A DNA stretch of 64,000 bases from Micromonospora sp. WMMD961 (GCF_029626145.1 NZ_JARUBJ010000002.1:3011501-3075500), one strand, 5' to 3'. Numbered from the stretch's first letter, positions 1-8,850 are shown. The notes: generated by a model not told the origin, from the letters alone. A program made the numbers and translations.

Positions 1-228
1 CGTGACGAGGCGCGGTGGGAGACCTTCGAGCAGGCGCAGGGCATCCACGCGGCGATCGTCGAGGCGTACCGTGAGGTCGGCTACCGGTGCGTCGAGCTGC
101 CCCGCGCCGACGTCGCGACGCGGGTGCGCGTGGTCCTTGATCTGCTCGGGGACGGCGACGAGCGTCAGCACGGCGGCGGCCAGCCGCTCGGCCAGCCTTC
201 CGTGTACGAGCAGCGGTCTGGTCTGTGA
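1..228 (+). CDS. AAA_28-like ATPase, C-terminal fragment
   Basis: This is the 3' end of a gene that starts left of the window; frame 1 stays open from base 1 to a TGA at 226-228. The 75 visible residues include a stretch like FEQAQGIHAAIVEAYREVGY followed by VELPRADVATRVRVVLDLLG. That pattern, a helix, then 'GY.cVELP', then a hydrophobic helix, resembles the C-terminus of predicted AAA_28-type ATPases, but no Walker motif is inside the window. It ends 19 bp before the stop codon of the convergent trypsin-like gene. The family assignment rests on a short tail and is tentative. Confidence 0.5.
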   Translation, partial: RDEARWETFEQAQGIHAAIVEAYREVGYRCVELPRADVATRVRVVLDLLGDGDERQHGGGQPLGQPSVYEQRSGL

Positions 229-247
229 GTCGGGCAGCCGGTGCCGT

Positions 248-2569
248 TCACAGGATCGGCCCGAACTCGGTCGGGTCGCCCCACACCTGGCCGCCGGTGG
301 AGGTGCCGGGGTATACCCAGACCTGTCCCGTCGCCGCGTCGCCCGCGACCAGGTCGTCGTAGCCGTCCTGATCGAAGCGGAGGGAAGCGAGCTCGTTTCG
401 GCCGGCCCAGCCGCCGCCGAAGACCTCGACCCTGCCGGCGAAGGAGCCGCCTCCAGCGGTGCCGGGGTAGAGCCACACCTTCCCGGTGGCCTTCTCCACT
501 GCCATCAGGTCGTCGTAGGCGTCCCGGTTGAACCGGCCACGCACCACCGCGCCGAGAGTGTTCCAGTCGCCGGAGTCGATGATGCTGCTCGCACCCCAAC
601 TGCTGCCGGCGGCGGTGCCCGGGTAGAGGCGCAGCTTCCCGGTGGCCTTCTCCACGGCCACCACGTCGTCGTACGCGTCGCCGTCGAAGCGGCCCGCGGT
701 CAGCCGCTCCAACCCCAGCCAGTTGACGCCGACCGGCTTGGTGCCACGACTGCCCCAGAAGGTGCCGGCCGCCGTGCCCGGGTAGAGCCACAGGCTGCCC
801 GTGCTCACCTCCATGGCGAGCAGGTCGTCGTACTCGTCCCGGTTGAACCGGCCGACCGTGAGATCCCGGTAGCCGTTCCAGCCCGAGCCGACGGCGACTC
901 GAGCGCCCCAGGTGCCTGCGGCGGTGCCCGGGTACAGCCAGAGCCGCCCGGTGCCCTTCTCGACACCGATCAGGTCGGCGTACCCGTCGCGGTTGAACTC
1001 GCCGGTCACCGACTCCAGCAGACCGTGCGGCTGCATGACGGGAACGCGGCCGACGGGTGGCACACGGGCGCCGAGAGTGCCGCCTGCGGCGGTGCCCGGG
1101 TACAGCCAGACCTGGTCACTCTCGACGGCGAGCAGGTCGTCGTAGCCGTCCGGGTTGAGCTTGCCGGCCACGAGCGCGGTCAGCCCCTTGCCTCCGGTCT
1201 GAATGGTGGCCAGCTGTCCCCAGGACGATCCACCGGTCGCGGTGCCCGGGTACATGTGGAGGTCGCCGCTGCTCTTGTCCAGTGCCACGAGGTCGTCGTA
1301 GTTGTCGCGGTTGAAACGGCCCGCGACCAGTTCGCGCTTCGTCGTCCACCCGCTGAAACCGATCTCCGTCAGGTCGCCCCAGAGGGTGCCTCCGGCTGAC
1401 GTGCCGGGGAACATGAGCAGCTTGCCGGTGGAGAGTTGGATGCCCGCCAGGTCCTCGTAGGCGTCCCTGTCGAACCGGCCGACGACCAGGTCGGTCAGGT
1501 CCTGCCAGTTGGTGCCGGCCACCAGGCGGTCACCGAAGTCGGTCCCGCCCGCGGTGCCCGGGAAGAGCCACAACGTGTTGGTGGAGACCTCGATGCCCAG
1601 CAGATCGTCGTATGCGTCCCCGTCGAACTGGCCGGCGACGAGGTCCCGGTACCCGGTCCAGTTGGTCTCCGGCTCGATCTGGACACGCTCGCCCCAGACC
1701 CGGTCCGTCGACGTCCCGGGATAGAGCCAGAGCTTGCCGGTGCCCGGCTCGGCGGCCACCAGGTCGTCGCGTCCGTCGCGGGTGAACTCTCCTGCGACGG
1801 TGTTGGACAGCGCGTAGGGCTGAAGACGCAGGGCCTGCCGGAACCACTCGCCCAGGTCGTCGAGCCGGGTCTGGGTGACGCCGGTGCGGGTCTCGGTCTC
1901 GCCGAGGCAACCGTGTTGCCAGCTCGAGTTGTTGATCGCCACCAGCTCGATGTCGGCGCCTGACTCACGGAAGGCCGGACCGCCCGCGTCGCCCTTACAG
2001 ACCGTGGCCGCGGCAGAGGTGCCGGTGACGTCCACTGTCGACGCGCCCACCGCGCCGACGGTGAAGGTGGCGGTGTGCAGCCGATCGGGCGTCCACTCGG
2101 TCGCGGTACGGCCGAAGCCGGTGACCCGCAGGGTCTCCGCCGACGTGGGCGGCGTGTCAGACCAGGGAACCGGCGTGACGTCGGTGACCGGCGCGGACAG
2201 TTCCGCGAGCAGGACGTTGCGGGTCGGATGCGGAACCAGGGTGGTGACCGCCAGGCGATGTCCTGAGGCGCCGGCGAGATTCGTCCGGCCTACCACGGCG
2301 CTCGTGGGTCGGCTCGGCGCGCCCTCGGCGACCGGCGCTGTTCCGTCGGTGAAGCAGGTCTTCGCGGTGACGATCCACCGGCTGGCGACGAGAGCACCGG
2401 TGCAGCTGTGCAGGCTCCCGAACGTCACCTTGGCGGTGAACGGGTAGCCGCCGTCGGGCACGTCCTGGCCGCCTGAGACCGCGGACGCGCCGCTGCCGAC
2501 GAGCACCCCGGCGGCCAGCCCAGCCGTCGCCAGAACGCCGCCCCAGGTGCGTGCAGACCTACTGAACAA
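248..2569 (-). CDS. Secreted trypsin-fold pseudoprotease with FG-GAP-like repeats
   Basis: The 773-aa product has a signal peptide (about residues 1-30, hydrophobic core then GASA), a chymotrypsin/trypsin-like domain (about 33-250) and ten tandem FG-GAP/VCBS-like repeats of about 50 residues to the end. Each repeat has an 'xxFxxDxYDDLxxxExxTGxLWLYPGT' pattern that resembles calcium-binding beta-propeller blades. The protease fold is clear (C56/C72 pair, GFGRT, CKGDAGGP), but all three catalytic positions are changed. Thr71 replaces His in the usual TAAHC, Asn118 replaces the Asp, and Ala195 replaces the Ser in GDSGGP. It is therefore probably a non-catalytic binding or adhesion protein. The start is TTG, preceded by a GGGGGA ribosome site, and an in-frame stop lies just upstream, so no longer start exists. 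Confidence 0.85.
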   Translation of the reverse strand: MFSRSARTWGGVLATAGLAAGVLVGSGASAVSGGQDVPDGGYPFTAKVTFGSLHSCTGALVASRWIVTAKTCFTDGTAPVAEGAPSRPTSAVVGRTNLAGASGHRLAVTTLVPHPTRNVLLAELSAPVTDVTPVPWSDTPPTSAETLRVTGFGRTATEWTPDRLHTATFTVGAVGASTVDVTGTSAAATVCKGDAGGPAFRESGADIELVAINNSSWQHGCLGETETRTGVTQTRLDDLGEWFRQALRLQPYALSNTVAGEFTRDGRDDLVAAEPGTGKLWLYPGTSTDRVWGERVQIEPETNWTGYRDLVAGQFDGDAYDDLLGIEVSTNTLWLFPGTAGGTDFGDRLVAGTNWQDLTDLVVGRFDRDAYEDLAGIQLSTGKLLMFPGTSAGGTLWGDLTEIGFSGWTTKRELVAGRFNRDNYDDLVALDKSSGDLHMYPGTATGGSSWGQLATIQTGGKGLTALVAGKLNPDGYDDLLAVESDQVWLYPGTAAGGTLGARVPPVGRVPVMQPHGLLESVTGEFNRDGYADLIGVEKGTGRLWLYPGTAAGTWGARVAVGSGWNGYRDLTVGRFNRDEYDDLLAMEVSTGSLWLYPGTAAGTFWGSRGTKPVGVNWLGLERLTAGRFDGDAYDDVVAVEKATGKLRLYPGTAAGSSWGASSIIDSGDWNTLGAVVRGRFNRDAYDDLMAVEKATGKVWLYPGTAGGGSFAGRVEVFGGGWAGRNELASLRFDQDGYDDLVAGDAATGQVWVYPGTSTGGQVWGDPTEFGPIL

Positions 2570-2724
2570 GATGATCCCCCGTCATCCAGGTGGCCGACCC
2601 GACGTCGGGCTGGTGGTCGAAGGCTATCCATGTCTGCAGGGTGGGAGAGACCCGCGAGAATAAGTCGGGCGAATTGCCCGGGCAGCGGTCACCGTGGTCC
2701 GGACCGCTGGCGTAGCCGTGCGGC

Positions 2725-3465
2725 TCACCCTCCGCCGGGGCCACGACGCGGCTGACCGTACGCGTTCACGAGCGAGAACACGATGAACGCGGGACTGGCG
2801 GACAGGCGTTCCGAGACATCCGGGTAGCGATCGCGCAGCTGTGCTGACGGCCGTGGTTCATGCACCCGCTCGATGAGAAAACCAGCTGCGCTGAACTCGT
2901 CACACGTGACGTCCAGCGGTTGACGCCAGTAGGCGACGTCCCACCCCTTGTTCCAGCGTTCCCGCACCCTCTCCACGGTGAAGTAGCTCCCGCCCAGACG
3001 GCGCCAGTCATCCATGGGGTGATGCGTGGAGACGACCAGCCGGCCGCCGGGCCGCAGCAGACGGGCGATCTCCCGCAGCGCACCGACCCGATCGTCGACG
3101 TGAGGCAGCACCAACGGCATCACGGCCACGTCGAACTCCCCATCAGTGGCCCACGACATCGGGGTGTTGAGATCGTGTTGACGGAACTCGACCGGTCCGC
3201 GAACCCGCTCGGCTGCCAACCGCACCATCGCCGCGCTGGCATCGACACCGACGACCCGGCTGGCACCCCGGGCCACCAGACTCTCGGCATACAGCCCCGG
3301 CCCGCAGCCCACGTCGAGCACCGCGAGGTCACGCACGGAGCCCACGACGGCCAGCACCGCGGGCCGGTCGTAATAGGCGTTGTACGCACCATCACGGGCG
3401 TGTTCGAGGAACTCCTCGGCGAAGGCGTCGTACATGCCGGGGTCCGACTGCGGATTCTCGCTCAC
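2725..3465 (-). CDS. Class I SAM-dependent methyltransferase
   Basis: The product is a 246-aa Rossmann-type methyltransferase of the Methyltransf_11/25 type. Motif I, LDVGCGPGLYAESL, lies near residue 55, with an acidic SAM ribose contact in VVGVDAS. It is followed by a post-I segment and LRPGGRLVVSTHHP. The frame stays open further upstream, but that part is arginine/alanine-rich and unlike protein, so I place the start at the GTG at 3465 (VSENPQ). An ATG at 3435 is possible. The substrate cannot be told. The GTG lies 10 bp after the stop of the small upstream gene, so the two may be cotranscribed. Confidence 0.8.
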   Translation of the reverse strand: MSENPQSDPGMYDAFAEEFLEHARDGAYNAYYDRPAVLAVVGSVRDLAVLDVGCGPGLYAESLVARGASRVVGVDASAAMVRLAAERVRGPVEFRQHDLNTPMSWATDGEFDVAVMPLVLPHVDDRVGALREIARLLRPGGRLVVSTHHPMDDWRRLGGSYFTVERVRERWNKGWDVAYWRQPLDVTCDEFSAAGFLIERVHEPRPSAQLRDRYPDVSERLSASPAFIVFSLVNAYGQPRRGPGGG

Positions 3466-3475
3466 CGAGCCATGC

Positions 3476-3670
3476 CTACCAGCGCTGACGCTGCTTGTCG
3501 CTCGCATTCCGGTGCCTGCGGCGGCAGATCGAGTAGCACGCCAAGCCGAGGCAGCGCTCGTAGCGGCTGTCCGAGGGCGCGTGCGAGCGGTACCCGCAGG
3601 AGTAGATCCGGCCGGCACACGCCATGGCGCCGTCGCGACGGAACCGCGAATCGTGCTGACCCTCGACCAT
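3476..3670 (-). CDS. Small cysteine-containing hypothetical protein
   Basis: This is a possible 64-aa protein starting at an ATG preceded by AGGTGG. Its centre carries four cysteines (MACAGRIYSCGYR, then RCLGLACYSIC) and its end is basic (RRRHRNASDKQRQRW). The cysteine spacing could suit a small zinc or disulfide fold, but I recognise no family. It sits directly before the methyltransferase on the same strand. The frame stays open further upstream to 3772, with a composition that does not look like protein. Moderate to low certainty that it is expressed. Confidence 0.4.
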   Translation of the reverse strand: MVEGQHDSRFRRDGAMACAGRIYSCGYRSHAPSDSRYERCLGLACYSICRRRHRNASDKQRQRW

Positions 3671-3796
3671 GCCCACCTGGCGGACCTGTGACCCATGGCG
3701 ATGATCTTCCGGGCCGCGCACCCGGGCCGCCGTCTCGCTCCCTGTCGTATCCGCCTGCCCGGCGGTGACCAACGGTCACCGCCGACCATTCCCCTG

Positions 3797-5644
3797 CTAC
3801 CGGCGGCGTCGGGCGTCGGCCTCGGTGTCGAGCAGGTCGTTGAGCGTCAGCGCCGAGTTGATCAGCGAGAGGTGACTGAATGCCTGGGGGTAGTTGCCGA
3901 TCTGCTCGCCGGTCGACGCGATCTCCTCGGCGTACAGCCCCAGGTGGTTGCTGAAGGTGAACATCTTCTCGAAGGTGAGTCGGGCGTCGTCGAGGCGGCC
4001 GGAACGGGCCAGCGCCTCGACGTACCAGAAGGTGCACATGTTGAAGGTGCCCTCGTGGCCTGGCAGACCGTCGGGGGAATGGACCGGGTCGTACCGGTGG
4101 ACCAGGCTGTCGGAGACCAGGTCGCGCTCGATCGCGGCCAACGTGGACTGCCACAGCGGATCGCTCGGCGTGACGAAACCGACCGCCGGCATGGCGAGCA
4201 ACGCCGCGTCCAGCACGCTCTCGCCGTACGCCTGTACGAAGGTGCCGCGGCCCCTGTCGTACCCGCGCTCCATGACCTGGTTGTAGATGCGGTTGCGTTG
4301 CTCGGTCCAGCCGCTGATGTCGCCGGGTCGGCCGGTCCGCAGGGCGAGGCGGACGGCCCGGTCCAGCGCGACCCAGGACATCACCCGACCGAAGGTGTAG
4401 TTGCGGGGGTGGTGGCGGCTCTCCCAGATGCCGGCGTCGGCCCGGTCCCAGTGGCGGCAGAGCCAGTCGACAAGCCGGACGGTGCTCTTCCACACCTGGT
4501 GTGAGACGCGGATGCCCTGCTCGTCGGCGAGGTGCATGGCGTACAGCGCCTCGCCGTGGATGTCGAGCTGGAGTTGGTCGGCGGCGCCGTTGCCGATGCG
4601 CACCGGCCGCGAGCCGCGGTAGCCCTCCAGGTGATCGAGGTTCTCCTCGTGCAGGTCGGACGAGCCGTCCACCCGATACATGATCTTCAGGGGGTCCTGG
4701 AGGTCGCCGGCTTCGCGGATCCGCTCGTCCAACCAGTCCATGTACCGGCTGACCTCCTCGGTGAAGCCGAGGCCGAGCAGCGCGTGCACCGAGAACGACG
4801 TGTCCCGTACCCAGGTGTAGCGGTAGTCCCAGTTGCGGGTTCCGCCGACCAGTTCGGGCAGCGCGGCGGTGGGTGCGGCGATCATCGCGCCGGTCGGCGC
4901 GTACGTCATGAGTTTCAGCGTGATGGCGGAGCGCTCGACCATCTCCCGCCAACGGCCGGTGTAGCGCGAGCGTTCGAGCCAGCGTCGCCAGTAGTCCCGG
5001 GTCCACTCGAACATGGCCTGGACCTCTTCCGGCGCGAAGATCCGCGGCTCGGTGCCGTCCGTCTCCAGGACCACGCCGCCGGTGTCGCCCTGGCTCAGGG
5101 TGCCGTACGCGACCAGGTCGCCGTTGTCGAGACGGATGTCGCCGCGTTCGGAGATCAACTGCCGGACCGGGTCGACGGGGTTGAACGTGAGGCTCGCCGA
5201 CCGGCCGCGGAAGACGTAGCCGTTGCGGTGGGTCTCCAACTGGTGCTCTTCGCGGGCGTAGTCGAACCGGGGCCGGCACTCGACCTTGAAGCGCATGCTG
5301 CCGCGGACCATGGTGACGAGGCGGACCAGGCGGTGCGCGTCGGTGGCCCGCTCGCCGGTGACCGGCATGAAGTCCATCACCTCCGCCACGCCGTCCGCGC
5401 TGATGAACCGGGTGATCAGGATGGGTGTGCCGGGAAGGTAGAGCTGCTTGGTGACGTACCGAACCTCGCAGGGTGCGATCCGGAAGTAGCCGCCCTTGTC
5501 CTTGTCGAGCAGCGCGGCGAAGATGCTCGGCGAGTCGAAGCGCGGCGCGCAGAACCAGTCGACCGTCCCGTCACAGGTCACCAGCGCGGCGGTCTGCAGG
5601 TCGCCGATGAGCCCGTGATCCTCGATCGCCGGATAGCTGTCCAC
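3797..5644 (-). CDS. Glycoside hydrolase family 15 protein (glucoamylase/trehalase-like)
   Basis: The 615-aa enzyme has the two-part layout of actinobacterial GH15 proteins. An N-terminal beta-sandwich domain (about 1-220) opens with the family signature IEDHGLIGDLQTAALV and DGTVDWFCAPRFDSPS. An (alpha/alpha)6 catalytic barrel follows, containing GGTRNWDYRYTWVRDTSF near residue 270 and the downstream acidic segments expected for inverting glucoamylase-type catalysis. There is no signal peptide, so it should act in the cytoplasm on maltodextrin, trehalose or a similar glucoside. Several bacterial GH15 proteins with this start are trehalases, and substrate cannot be decided here. It is monocistronic; the ATG is the natural start. 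Confidence 0.9.
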   Translation of the reverse strand: MDSYPAIEDHGLIGDLQTAALVTCDGTVDWFCAPRFDSPSIFAALLDKDKGGYFRIAPCEVRYVTKQLYLPGTPILITRFISADGVAEVMDFMPVTGERATDAHRLVRLVTMVRGSMRFKVECRPRFDYAREEHQLETHRNGYVFRGRSASLTFNPVDPVRQLISERGDIRLDNGDLVAYGTLSQGDTGGVVLETDGTEPRIFAPEEVQAMFEWTRDYWRRWLERSRYTGRWREMVERSAITLKLMTYAPTGAMIAAPTAALPELVGGTRNWDYRYTWVRDTSFSVHALLGLGFTEEVSRYMDWLDERIREAGDLQDPLKIMYRVDGSSDLHEENLDHLEGYRGSRPVRIGNGAADQLQLDIHGEALYAMHLADEQGIRVSHQVWKSTVRLVDWLCRHWDRADAGIWESRHHPRNYTFGRVMSWVALDRAVRLALRTGRPGDISGWTEQRNRIYNQVMERGYDRGRGTFVQAYGESVLDAALLAMPAVGFVTPSDPLWQSTLAAIERDLVSDSLVHRYDPVHSPDGLPGHEGTFNMCTFWYVEALARSGRLDDARLTFEKMFTFSNHLGLYAEEIASTGEQIGNYPQAFSHLSLINSALTLNDLLDTEADARRRR

Positions 5645-5802
5645 GTCTCTCCCCGGTTCGGCGGCGTCCTGCGCATCGAACCTAGGGGAGAAGTTGTCGG
5701 GTTAGGCGTGTTTCATGTTCCGCCACCCTGTCGCGTACCCCGATGGGGTGGCGTCCTGCTGGTCCGTGACCCTGGAGGACGCGTTGGGTCGTGCGACCAG
5801 GG

Positions 5803-5865
5803 TCATCGGGCGGCTGGCGGCGCGGTGCTGCCACGGACGACGAGGGTCGTGCCGAGGTCGTACCG
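5803..5865 (-). pseudogene. Remnant of a LacI-family regulator C-terminus
   Basis: On the minus strand, just before a TGA at 5803-5805, the frame reads RYDLGTTLVVRGSTAPPAAR. The string LVVRGSTAPP is the usual C-terminal signature of LacI/GalR-family regulators. The frame stays open upstream to about 6000 but stops resembling LacI immediately before this tail, and the other minus frames show no LacI sequence, so only about 20 codons survive. The match is short but placed beside a LacI-type operator and a glycosidase gene, which is where such a regulator would sit. Confidence 0.45.
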
Positions 5866-6028
5866 TTCCTGGGCGCGGGACGAGACTTTCGCGAAACCTG
5901 TCGGCGCATCTTGACGAGCGGTATACGAATCCACGAAAGTCGATGTGGGCATGGTGGCGCTCCGGCTGGGAGCACGGGCGCCGTCCAGACATCGACGATT
6001 TCAGCGCTGGGTGCGACGGGCCGCCCCT

Positions 6029-6040
6029 GTTAGCGCTAAC
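6029..6040. promoter_or_regulatory. LacI-type operator palindrome
   Basis: GTTAGCGCTAAC is a perfect 12-bp palindrome with the central CG step typical of LacI/GalR-family operators. Comparable palindromes control actinobacterial polysaccharide-degradation genes. It lies about 210 bp upstream of the GH30 start and is followed by a T-run. The regulator is probably encoded elsewhere, since only a LacI tail remains nearby. Confidence 0.6.
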
Positions 6041-6115
6041 GACGATTTTTGCAGCCGACCTGACCAGGGTTTCGGTTCGCCCACGGCGATCGATCGACCA
6101 CTGCCGGGCCCGGTC

Positions 6116-6205
6116 ATGGGCGTCGCGGTCCCTGCCGGCACCTCGCCGGCGACGTTCGGGTTCACCGCCAACGGCAGTGCGACGACACCGTCCCTCGCCG
6201 GTGGC
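6116..6205 (+). pseudogene. Possible remnant of a carbohydrate-binding module tail
   Basis: Read from an ATG at 6116 this stretch gives VAVPAGTSPATFGFTANGSA then TTPSLAG, much like the last strands of CBM2-type domains (compare TVSFGFNGSW in the neighbouring xylanase). It is in frame with the xylanase but precedes that gene's ribosome site and signal peptide, so it is not part of the mature enzyme. It may be the leftover end of a lost carbohydrate-active gene. Confidence 0.3.
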
Positions 6206-6247
6206 CGCCTCTGGTCCGGGCGGCTCCCAACCCCCAGGAGAATGTCG

Positions 6248-7966
6248 ATGAGAAGACTGAGAAAGACCAACCTGGCGCTGACGTCGGTGGGTGCCGTCCT
6301 TGTGGCATCGACGGCGGTGGCCACAGCGGTGCCGGCCGGGGCCGCGGCCGCCGGTTGTTCGGTGGACTACGGCGTGTCGTCGCAGTGGCAGGGCGGCTTC
6401 GGGGCCAACGTGGCCATCACCAACCTCGGTGACGCGCTGTCGAGTTGGACGTTGACCTGGTCCTACGGTGCCGGCCAGACGGTGACGCAGGCGTGGAACG
6501 CGACGGTGACCCAGAGCGGTGCCGCGGTGACCGCGAGGAACGTCAGTTACAACGGAGGCGTCCCGACCAACGGCACGGTCTCGTTCGGCTTCAACGGCTC
6601 GTGGACCGGCAGCAACCCCGCTCCGACCAGCTTCGCGTTGAACGGGGTGGCCTGCACCGGTGCGACGACGCCGACCACACCGCCGCCGACGACTCCGCCT
6701 CCGACGACCCCGCCGCCGACGACTCCGCCCCCCAACGGGCCGGCGGACATCACGGTGAACAGCGCGACCAGGTACCAGACCGTCGACGGGTTCGGGGCGG
6801 CGCAATCCATCTGGGGCAGCGCGTGGTCGACGGCCGAGACGCAGACGTTGGTCGGGATGGGCGCCAACCAGTTGGGGCTGTCCATCGTGCGGACCGGACT
6901 CTCGCCGGTGTCGAGCGAGTGGGCGACGCATGTGAACTCGTTGAAGACGGCGAAGTCCTCCGGATCGAACGTGAAGATCCTCGCCTCGCCGTGGACCGCT
7001 CCGGCGGCATGGAAGACCAACAACAGCCGGGTCAACGGCGGGAAGCTGAGGACCGACTACTACGACGACTACGCCAACCACCTCAACAGCTACGTCCAGT
7101 ACATGCGTGGCCAGGGTGTGACCATCGACGTGACCTCGGTGCAGAACGAGCCGGACTGGCACCCGGACTACGACTCGATGGACTGGAACGGCACCGAGCT
7201 GCGCACCTTCGTCCGCGACCAGGGCGCCAGGGTGCAGAACACCAAGCTGATGGTCGCCGAGGCGGTGAACATGAACTACAACTTCACCGATCCGACCCTC
7301 AACGACGCGACCGCCCGCAACAACATCGGCTACATCGGAGGGCACCTGTACGGCACTGAGGAATCCGGCCGGCTGCGGCCGTACTCCCTGGCCGAGCAGC
7401 ACAACAAGCCGGTCTGGATGACCGAGTGGAACCTGCACGCCGCAGACGGTGGCGGCTCCAACATCTGGGGCAACCCCGCCAACACGGCGGTCTGGAACGA
7501 GACCCTCGACGACATCATGCGCACCGTGCACAAGTCGATGGAGGCCAACTGGAGCGCCTACATCTGGTGGTACGGCAAGCGCTACTACTCCTTCATCGGT
7601 GACGGCGAGTCGGCGTTCGGCACCGTGGCGGGTGCTCCGCTCAAGCGCGGGTACGCCTTCTCCCAGTACGCCAAGTACGTGCGCCCCGGCTACCAGCGGG
7701 TCGCCCTGACGAAGAGCTCGAAGGCCTCCCCACTGGAGGTGACCGCCTACCAGGGTGACGGGAAGATCACGCTGGTCATCCTCAACCGCTCGAACAGCGC
7801 GGTCAACAACGCCGTCGTCCAGGCCCCGCAGAACGTCAGCCGGGCTGAGCACTACCTCACCTCGCAGAACGCCAACGCCGCCAGTCAACCGACCAGCGTC
7901 AACGGGGGGCAGGCCACCATCAACGTCGGCGCACGCAGCATCTCCACGCTCGTGTTCACCCTCTGA
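6248..7966 (+). CDS. Secreted CBM2-GH30 endo-xylanase
   Basis: The 572-aa secreted enzyme has a signal peptide (about 1-36), a family 2 cellulose/xylan-binding module (about 37-135), a Thr/Pro linker of TTPPP repeats, and a GH30 (beta/alpha)8 barrel with side beta-domain to the C-terminus. The probable acid/base is Glu301 in VQNEPDW and the nucleophile Glu393 in MTEWN. The fold and length best fit GH30 subfamily 8 (glucurono)xylanases acting on plant cell wall. Two ATGs lie 6 bp apart. The CAGGAG ribosome site at 6235-6240 has proper spacing only for the second, at 6248. A LacI-type operator upstream suggests sugar induction, and a strong hairpin follows. Confidence 0.9.
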   Translation: MRRLRKTNLALTSVGAVLVASTAVATAVPAGAAAAGCSVDYGVSSQWQGGFGANVAITNLGDALSSWTLTWSYGAGQTVTQAWNATVTQSGAAVTARNVSYNGGVPTNGTVSFGFNGSWTGSNPAPTSFALNGVACTGATTPTTPPPTTPPPTTPPPTTPPPNGPADITVNSATRYQTVDGFGAAQSIWGSAWSTAETQTLVGMGANQLGLSIVRTGLSPVSSEWATHVNSLKTAKSSGSNVKILASPWTAPAAWKTNNSRVNGGKLRTDYYDDYANHLNSYVQYMRGQGVTIDVTSVQNEPDWHPDYDSMDWNGTELRTFVRDQGARVQNTKLMVAEAVNMNYNFTDPTLNDATARNNIGYIGGHLYGTEESGRLRPYSLAEQHNKPVWMTEWNLHAADGGGSNIWGNPANTAVWNETLDDIMRTVHKSMEANWSAYIWWYGKRYYSFIGDGESAFGTVAGAPLKRGYAFSQYAKYVRPGYQRVALTKSSKASPLEVTAYQGDGKITLVILNRSNSAVNNAVVQAPQNVSRAEHYLTSQNANAASQPTSVNGGQATINVGARSISTLVFTL

Positions 7967-8062
7967 GGTCGCCCGCCGGCGTCTCGTCAGGCGGTCGGGC
8001 TGGTGCGGTGCGCACGATCAGTCGCACTCCACCGGCCCGACCGGTCGGCAAGCTCTGGCCTG

Positions 8063-8102
8063 CGCCAGGACGGACACCGCTACCGCGGGGGCCGTCCTGG
8101 CG
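8063..8102. terminator. Bidirectional terminator hairpin
   Basis: CGCCAGGACGG at 8063-8073 pairs perfectly with CCGTCCTGGCG at 8092-8102 (11-bp stem, 18-nt loop). It lies between two convergent genes and can serve both. Confidence 0.65.
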
Positions 8103-8115
8103 AACTGCCCGCTGG

Positions 8116-8670
8116 TCAGCTCAACACGAAGGTCACGTCGTCGACGTCGAAGGCCGTGGCGCCGTTGCCGGCCACCTCGCTGGCCAGGAAGCTGGCCGTC
8201 GCGGTGCGCTCGGTGGCCGCCGTCCCGGTCGACATGGTGTACTGCCGCCACTGTGACCCGCCGTCGAAGGCCAGCGAGAACCTCGTCTTCGGGGGTATCC
8301 CGGTGACCGCCAGCCCGACGTTCAGGTAGTCGCCGCGGGTGGTCTCCGTGGTGGTGGTCCGGACCCAGAAACGGACAGTCAGGTCGCAGTTCGCGGGCAC
8401 CGTGACGGTGGCGCGCAGCAGGTCGGTACGCGTCACGTCCAGACCGGCGAAGGTGGCGTACGCGCGGCCGGTGTGTGCGGGCCGGGCCTCGTCGCCGAAC
8501 ACGACGATGCGGGGGCCGGCGGTCCAGCCGGTGGTGCCGCGCTCGAACCCCGGGTTCGCGTGGATCTGCCCGGCGCACGGCGCGTCGGCCGCCGGCCGGC
8601 CGTGCGACGCGCCGCCCGTGGCCAGGAGTAGCAGTGCAGCGGCCGAGACGGTGGTGACGAAGGCCTTCAT
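8116..8670 (-). CDS. Secreted CBM-like beta-sandwich protein
   Basis: The 184-aa product has a signal peptide (MKAFVTTVSAAALLLLATGG) and a single beta-rich domain. The opening IHANPGFERGTTGWTAG and the closing FDVDDVTFVLS are the hallmarks of carbohydrate-binding-module-like jelly-roll domains (CBM_4_9 type): 'NPGFE' at the start and 'DDV' at the last strand. No catalytic domain is attached, so it is probably a stand-alone extracellular glycan- or surface-binding protein. The gene is monocistronic and convergent with the xylanase, and a shared function in polysaccharide binding is possible but unproven. Confidence 0.65.
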   Translation of the reverse strand: MKAFVTTVSAAALLLLATGGASHGRPAADAPCAGQIHANPGFERGTTGWTAGPRIVVFGDEARPAHTGRAYATFAGLDVTRTDLLRATVTVPANCDLTVRFWVRTTTTETTRGDYLNVGLAVTGIPPKTRFSLAFDGGSQWRQYTMSTGTAATERTATASFLASEVAGNGATAFDVDDVTFVLS

Positions 8671-8850
8671 CAGTCCTCCCGCATTCGTCTAGACATTCGA
8701 GACTGTCGATGCCTGATCGACCATGCGTGATGGGCCTCGGCTCGTCAAGTCCTTCCCGGTGCCAGCGCTGCCTGGAGGTGGTTGGTTGCGGACAGTGTGC
8801 TACGCGGACCAGCCCAGAGGGTGAGGGCGGGCCCGCGCGGCGGTGGTTGG

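Larger units (their letters stand above)
5645..6247. other. Intergenic region with gene remnants and an operator
   Basis: This 603-bp gap between the GH15 and GH30 genes has no intact gene. It holds the coding tail of a LacI-type regulator (minus strand), a perfect TTTCGCGAAA palindrome at 5887-5896, a perfect LacI-type operator at 6029-6040, and a stretch that translates like the end of a carbohydrate-binding module. It looks like the scar of a deletion, with the xylanase promoter kept. Confidence 0.5.

Noticed and set aside
2..1399. Long plus-strand open frame opposite the trypsin-like gene
   Set aside because: Composition follows the antisense of the repeat region; no start signal or family match, whereas the minus strand has clear domains.
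3462..5279. Long Arg/Pro-rich minus-strand frame overlapping GH15
   Set aside because: It is an out-of-phase shadow of the GH15 gene, with low-complexity composition and no motif.
5702..7888. Long antisense frame over the GH30 gene
   Set aside because: Opposite strand of a gene with signal peptide, CBM2 and catalytic motifs; the antisense is Arg/Gly/Val-rich.
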